Positions 5,776-9,074 of a stretch of DNA of 9,074 nucleotides are shown here, piece by piece. Under the pieces are notes generated by a model. The model saw nothing but the letters and a program-made list of their open reading frames with translations, made no database searches and was not told where the DNA came from. Both the position numbers and the translations under genes were made by a program. Within the stretch, counting starts at the first letter, position 1. Each line of letters opens with the position of its first letter. The DNA comes from Oscillospiraceae bacterium (GTDB lineage: Bacteria > Bacillota > Clostridia > Oscillospirales > Ruminococcaceae). The DNA lies in NCBI GenBank assembly GCA_019423445.1, contig JAHZBJ010000076.1:697-9770 (forward strand), given 5' to 3'.

Positions 5776-7104
5776 ATGGCAGAATATTTCCATTCGGTAA
5801 AGCTGAACACCGACGCCTGCCGGGGCTGCATCACCTGCGTCAAGCGGTGCCCCACCGAGGCCATCCGGGTCCGGAACGGCAAGGCCCACATCCTCCGGGA
5901 CCGGTGCATCGACTGCGGGGAGTGCATCCGGGTCTGCCCCCACCACGCCAAACGGGCTGTCACCGACCCCCTTTCCGGCTGGGACAGGTTCCGCTGGAAA
6001 ATCGCCCTGCCGGCCCCTGCCCTCTACGGCCAGTTCAACAACCTGGACGACGTGGATATCGTCCTGGGAGGGCTGGTGTCCATGGGCTTCGACCAGGTCT
6101 TTGAGGTGGCGGCGGCCGCCGAGCTGGTCAGCGACGCCACCCGGCTGATGCTGAGCCAGGGCCTTTTGGAGCGTCCGGTGATCTCTTCCGCCTGCCCGGC
6201 GGTGCTGCGGCTGATCCGGGTGCGGTTTCCCCAGCTGCTGGGGAACGTGCTGCCCCTTCAGGCCCCGGTGGAGCTGGCTGCCCGGATCGCCAAACGTCAG
6301 GCCGCCCGGTATACCGGTCTTTCCCCCTCGGAGATCGGCTGTATCTTTATTTCCCCCTGCCCCGCCAAGGTGACGGCGGCCAAAAACCCTCTGGGCAGCG
6401 CCAGAAGCGACATCGACATGGTGGTGAGCATCAGCGAGATCTACCCCCGGCTGCTGGGGGCCATGAAACAGCTCCCCTCCACTCTCCAGGAGCTGGCCAA
6501 GGCCGGAAAAACCGGTATCGGCTGGGGGCGCAGCGGCGGCGAGGCTGCCGCCACCCTTCATGAACGGTATCTGGCCGCGGATGGCATCGAAAACGTCATC
6601 CGGGTGCTGGAGGACATGGAGGACGAAAAGCTCCGGGGGCTGGATTTTGTGGAGCTTAACGCCTGCGCCTCCGGCTGCGTGGGCGGGGTCCTTACCATTG
6701 AGAATCCCTATGTAGCGGCGGCCCGTCTCAAACGTCTGGGCCGTTACCGCCCTGTGTCCTGCAATCACCTGGAGGACGCCATCCCCCCCGAAGCCAAGTG
6801 GGACCGGGAAGTGCTGTTCGCCCCGGTGATGCAGCTGGACCCCAGTCCCCTTCGGGCCATGGAGATGCTGTCCCAGATGTCCAGTATCGAGGAACGCCTT
6901 GCGGGGCTGGACTGCGGTTCCTGCGGCGCTCCCTCCTGCCATGCCCTGGCGGAGGATATCGTCCGGGGCTACGCCACCGAGGACAGCTGCATCTATGTCC
7001 TCCGGGATAAGCTGGAGGCAGTGATGGAAACCATGATGGCCGAAAGCCTGGGGGACCCCTCCGGGAACAAAGGCGGAAGGGGAAAGGAAGGTGAGGAGCC
7101 GTGA
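5776..7104 (+). CDS. HydS-like [FeFe]-hydrogenase-related iron-sulfur protein, PAS domain absent
   Basis: Predicted cytoplasmic protein of 442 residues resembling sensory (group C) [FeFe] hydrogenases. It begins with a two-cluster ferredoxin domain (C15/18/21/25 and C44/47/50/54), followed by a divergent H-cluster domain and a C-terminal [4Fe-4S] domain of the PF04060 type (C380, C383, C388, C405). H-cluster motifs are altered: motif 1 is SSACPAV (C140), motif 2 SPCPAKVTA (C195, Met to Ser and the usual Glu to Ala) and motif 3 NACASGCVGG (C297, C301). The four cysteines expected to hold the H-cluster are therefore kept. Ala139 occupies the place where an active enzyme has its proton-transfer Cys, as described for Thermotoga HydS. 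HydS proteins usually end in a PAS domain; here only about 37 residues follow C405, with a charged Gly/Lys/Glu tail. AAGGA lies 5 bases before the ATG, and the end overlaps the next gene by GTGA. A role as H2 or redox sensor is inferred. Confidence 0.9.
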   Translation: MAEYFHSVKLNTDACRGCITCVKRCPTEAIRVRNGKAHILRDRCIDCGECIRVCPHHAKRAVTDPLSGWDRFRWKIALPAPALYGQFNNLDDVDIVLGGLVSMGFDQVFEVAAAAELVSDATRLMLSQGLLERPVISSACPAVLRLIRVRFPQLLGNVLPLQAPVELAARIAKRQAARYTGLSPSEIGCIFISPCPAKVTAAKNPLGSARSDIDMVVSISEIYPRLLGAMKQLPSTLQELAKAGKTGIGWGRSGGEAAATLHERYLAADGIENVIRVLEDMEDEKLRGLDFVELNACASGCVGGVLTIENPYVAAARLKRLGRYRPVSCNHLEDAIPPEAKWDREVLFAPVMQLDPSPLRAMEMLSQMSSIEERLAGLDCGSCGAPSCHALAEDIVRGYATEDSCIYVLRDKLEAVMETMMAESLGDPSGNKGGRGKEGEEP

Positions 7105-7436
7105 CAGTCAGGGAGCTGGCGGAACGCTGCGGCTTTTCCATCCTCTGCGGCTCCGGGGACCGGGAGGTCTCCGGGGGCATTTATTGCTGCGACCTTCTTT
7201 CCATTGTCATGGGGCGGGCCCCGGCGGACTGCGCCTGGGTGACGGTAATGGGGAACCTCAATTCCATCGCGGTTGCGGTGATGGCCGACTGCGCCTGTAT
7301 TGTTCTGGCAGAGGGGATGCCTCTGGACCCCGAGGCAAAAGACCGGGGGGACCGGGAGGATGTGGCTGTCCTGGCCACCTCCCAGCCGGTGTACCAGGCT
7401 GCACGGGCCATTGAAGAAGCCTTAAAAATTGTATAA
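7101..7436 (+). CDS. DRTGG-domain protein (second of two)
   Basis: Cytoplasmic protein of 111 residues, a single DRTGG-type domain. Family features are GGIYCCDLLSIVMGRAPADC (25-44), the WVTVMGNLNSIAVAVMADCA strand-turn region and a C-terminal segment VLATSQPVYQAA. It starts at GTG, overlapping the TGA stop of the preceding gene, with GAGGAG as ribosome binding site, so its translation is probably coupled to that of the HydS-like protein. Only the domain fold is shared with the first DRTGG gene; the two sequences differ clearly, so they look like separate paralogues and not a recent duplication. It is cysteine-rich for its size (C10, C16, C29, C30, C44 and others), which could suit a redox or metal role, but no standard cluster-binding spacing is seen. 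Confidence 0.88.
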   Translation: MTVRELAERCGFSILCGSGDREVSGGIYCCDLLSIVMGRAPADCAWVTVMGNLNSIAVAVMADCACIVLAEGMPLDPEAKDRGDREDVAVLATSQPVYQAARAIEEALKIV

Positions 7437-7437
7437 T
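7411..7437 (+). promoter_or_regulatory. Possible internal promoter before the YcxB-like gene
   Basis: TTGAAG (7411-7416) and TATAAT (7432-7437) lie 15 bases apart at the end of the DRTGG gene, in an abrupt AT-rich patch (7421-7463) within GC-rich DNA. A second TATAAT at 7443-7448 lacks a -35. The 15-base spacer is short, so this is tentative. It would allow the last two genes to be read separately. Confidence 0.35.
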
Positions 7438-7476
7438 ATTTATATAATTATACTTTGAGTATTTGGAGGCGGGGCT

Positions 7477-7995
7477 GTGGAACCCACTGGGTACCATTTT
7501 GAAGCGGTAACCCTCTACGACCAGGAGACCCTCCGGGCCTTTGCAAGGGCCCACTACCGGGGCCAGCATCCGGTGGCCCTGGTCCTTTTGTTGGTGGTGG
7601 GAGTGGTTCTGGTCCTCTCCGCCCTGGGGTCGCTGGTGGTGGGGAATGGAAGCCTTTTTGCCTGGGGCCTGGGGATGGGGGCGGCCTTCCTGTGGATCGA
7701 CGCCATGCTCTTTACCGGAAGGGTCCCGGCCAGGGCGGCAGGCCTTGAAAACCGGGTGGCATACCGCTACCGCTTCCATTGGGACCGGGTGGAGTATGCC
7801 GGCCGCCAGAACCAGGGGTTCTATTTTTATGATCAGTTCATCCGGGTGGTGGAAAACAGGGACTACTTCTTTTTGTATGTGGCAAAAAATCAGGCCCTGG
7901 TGATCCGGAAGGACGGATTTACCCTGGGCAGCCCCTGGCAGGCCCGTCAGTTCCTTATTCAAAAGGTGGGGCCCCGGTACCAGATCAAGGGGTAG
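7477..7995 (+). CDS. Membrane protein with YcxB-like domain
   Basis: Predicted integral membrane protein of 172 residues with two adjacent hydrophobic helices (about 33-55 and 60-79) and no cleavable signal peptide. The C-terminal half (about 94-160) resembles the YcxB-like domain: a beta-rich stretch with YRFHWDRVEY, a YDQFIRVVENRDYFFLY segment and VIRKDGF. YcxB-like proteins have no settled function. The start is a GTG preceded by GGAGG seven bases upstream. The gene lies 40 bases after the second DRTGG gene across an AT-rich gap that may hold a promoter, so membership in the same transcript is uncertain. Whether it belongs functionally to the hydrogenase-related genes cannot be told from the sequence. 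Confidence 0.8.
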   Translation: MEPTGYHFEAVTLYDQETLRAFARAHYRGQHPVALVLLLVVGVVLVLSALGSLVVGNGSLFAWGLGMGAAFLWIDAMLFTGRVPARAAGLENRVAYRYRFHWDRVEYAGRQNQGFYFYDQFIRVVENRDYFFLYVAKNQALVIRKDGFTLGSPWQARQFLIQKVGPRYQIKG

Positions 7996-8045
7996 GCGCC
8001 GGGGACCGGCCGGTGAGTCAAATCCGGGGAAAGGAGGAAAGGTCC

Positions 8046-8780
8046 ATGGAAAGCTTAAGGTATGACCTGCATATCCATACCTGCCTTTCCCCCTGCGGGG
8101 ATGACGATATGACCCCGCCCAATGTAGCCAACATGGCGGCCCTGATGGGGCTGCAGGTTATCGCCGTCACCGATCACAACTCCTGCCGCAACGCAGGGGC
8201 GGTGATGGAGGCGGTAAAGCAGTTCCGGCTTCCTCTGACAGTGATCCCCGGGATGGAGGTCACCACCTCGGAGGAGGTCCATGTGGTCTGCCTCTTCCCC
8301 ACTCTGGAGGCGGGCCTTGCCGCCGGAGAGGAGATATACGCCTCCCTGCTGCCGGTGAAAAACGACCCTGCCATCTTCGGCAACCAGCTGATTATGGGCC
8401 CCAGAGAGGAGCCCTTAGGCCAGGTGGAGAAGCTCCTCATCAGCGCCACCGGCCTTTCGGTGGACCAGATGCCCGCCTTTGCCGCCAAGTACGGCGGGGT
8501 GGCCTTCCCCGCCCACATTGACCGCCCCTCGGAAAGCGTTCTTGCCAACCTGGGGTTCTTCCCCCACGACGCCGGGTTCCAGGTGGTGGAGGTCCGCCGG
8601 CCGGAGGTGTTCTTCGCAGGAGGCGCCCACCGGGACCTCCTGGAGCGGTACCCGGTGATCACCAACTCCGACGCCCACCGCCTGGGGGACCTCAAGGACC
8701 CCGGGGAGCCCCCCTCCTGGTCCGGAGGCGATGGCTCCGACGCCTGCGCCGCCCTCCTGGCGGCTTTGTCCCGTCGGTGA
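8046..8780 (+). CDS. PHP-domain metal-dependent phosphoesterase
   Basis: Cytoplasmic protein of 244 residues from the PHP (polymerase and histidinol phosphatase) superfamily. Metal-binding motifs are all present: DLHIHT (7-12), VTDHN with D43 and H44, GMEVTT with E71, H79, AHID with H157, and NSDAH with D209 and H211. Relatives hydrolyse phosphate esters, 3',5'-nucleoside bisphosphates or short nucleotides; the substrate here is not evident. The frame extends back to a GTG at 8013, but the ATG at 8046 has a strong AAAGGAGG site and starts two residues before the conserved region. It follows the YcxB-like gene by 50 bases. I recall PHP genes near DRTGG/hydrogenase-like clusters in other Clostridia, so it may be part of the module, possibly degrading a nucleotide signal; this is inference. 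No T-run terminator follows. Confidence 0.9.
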   Translation: MESLRYDLHIHTCLSPCGDDDMTPPNVANMAALMGLQVIAVTDHNSCRNAGAVMEAVKQFRLPLTVIPGMEVTTSEEVHVVCLFPTLEAGLAAGEEIYASLLPVKNDPAIFGNQLIMGPREEPLGQVEKLLISATGLSVDQMPAFAAKYGGVAFPAHIDRPSESVLANLGFFPHDAGFQVVEVRRPEVFFAGGAHRDLLERYPVITNSDAHRLGDLKDPGEPPSWSGGDGSDACAALLAALSRR

Positions 8781-8811
8781 GCAGACGGCCCGGCGGGCTG
8801 GAGCCTGCTTT

Positions 8812-8915
8812 CAGGTCCGTGAGAAAAGGGACGCAGAGGCGCTGGTTTCTGCCTGGCTCTTTTCGGGTCCGTGAGAGACGTTATGCAAAGCGCCAGTCTG
8901 TACCTCGCTCCCTGA
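8812..8915. repeat. Diverged tandem duplication of about 52 bp with hairpins
   Basis: GGTCCGTGAGA occurs at 8814-8824 and again at 8866-8876, exactly 52 bases apart. The following sequence is also related: GCAGAGGCGC (8833) against GCAAAGCGC (8885), also 52 apart, and TCTG-CCT-GCTC blocks after that. The first unit contains inverted repeats GAAAAG/CTTTTC (8823-8828, 8859-8864) and GCAGA/TCTGC (8833-8837, 8848-8852); the second has AGAC/GTCT (8876-8879, 8896-8899). GGCGCT (8838-8843) can also pair with AGCGCC (8889-8894) across the units. No gene is convincing here. Confidence 0.5.
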
Positions 8916-8941
8916 ACAAACAACCTGGGCTGAGAAGGGCG

Positions 8942-8967
8942 CAGGATGCACCCGCAAAAGCGTCCTG
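8942..8967. other. Inverted repeat, 8-bp stem with 10-base loop
   Basis: CAGGATGC (8942-8949) pairs with GCGTCCTG (8960-8967) over eight positions, one of them G-T, around a 10-base loop ending in AAAA. No T-run follows. It is one of several stems in the gene-free end of the window. Confidence 0.45.
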
Positions 8968-8999
8968 GGAATCTTAAGTGATTTGCTCAGAGAGCGGCC

Positions 9000-9061
9000 G
9001 GGCAGGGGCCCGGTTCCTGGCAATTTGCTTCAGGCTTTGCCCTCCGCAAATTGTCCTGCCC
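9000..9061. other. Two-part inverted repeat at the window end
   Basis: CAATTTGC (9021-9028) and GCAAATTG (9046-9053) form a perfect 8-bp stem with a 17-base loop. Outside them GGGCAGG (9000-9006) and CCTGCCC (9055-9061) form a perfect 7-bp outer stem, with a 14-base bulge on one side and one base on the other. Together this is the most convincing secondary structure in 8781-9074. It lacks a T-run on either strand, so it is not a standard terminator; it could be part of a structured RNA or a dispersed intergenic repeat. Confidence 0.5.
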
Positions 9062-9074
9062 ACCAAACCGCCTT

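Noticed and set aside
5062..6942. 626-codon minus-strand open frame opposite the plus-strand cluster
   Set aside because: It lies across three well-supported genes and its translation is Gly/His/Pro/Ala-rich filler without domains; a GC-driven shadow.
8785..8800. GCCCG/CGGGC palindrome just after the PHP stop as a terminator
   Set aside because: The arms leave only one base for a loop and no T-run follows; it is likely a chance feature of GC-rich DNA.
8777..8977. Short plus-strand frame (66 codons) and the opposing minus-strand frame at 8811-9023
   Set aside because: No recognisable family, no convincing ribosome binding site, Arg/Ser-rich composition, and overlap with repeats and stems.

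Overview
The window looks like a GC-rich chromosome segment from an anaerobic Firmicute, probably a Clostridia of the Oscillospiraceae type (Flavonifractor or Pseudoflavonifractor-like). This rests on the fermentative hydrogenase genes, strong AGGAGG-type ribosome binding sites, TATAAT promoters in short AT-rich gaps, and high-GC codon use. The genus is an inference; no rRNA or other marker is present.

Two divergent gene clusters share one AT-rich control region at about 4740-4880. On the minus strand (4661 down to 1) lies an NAD-linked, probably electron-bifurcating [FeFe] hydrogenase operon in the order hndA (NuoE-like), a stand-alone GHKL ATPase, hndB (thioredoxin-like ferredoxin), hndC (NuoF-like flavoprotein) and hndD (catalytic subunit). 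hndD runs off the left edge and lacks its last part, including the third H-cluster motif. Spacings are 1 to 22 bases, so the five genes should be one transcript.

On the plus strand (4946-8780) is a cluster that looks regulatory: a DRTGG-domain protein, an RsbW-like ATPase, a divergent [FeFe]-hydrogenase-like iron-sulfur protein resembling sensory (HydS, group C) hydrogenases but without a PAS domain, a second DRTGG protein, a two-helix membrane protein with a YcxB-like domain, and a PHP-domain phosphoesterase. The first two genes overlap by ATGA and the third and fourth by GTGA. The simplest reading is that this cluster senses H2 or redox state and acts on the divergent hydrogenase operon or its enzyme. 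That link is inferred from position and domain types.

The two promoters carry the same 14-base element with one mismatch (GGCnATGGTATAAT), and each leader can fold into a GC-rich hairpin before the ribosome binding site. The last 294 bases (8781-9074) hold no convincing gene, but contain a diverged tandem duplication and several good inverted repeats, so they may encode a structured RNA or an intergenic repeat.
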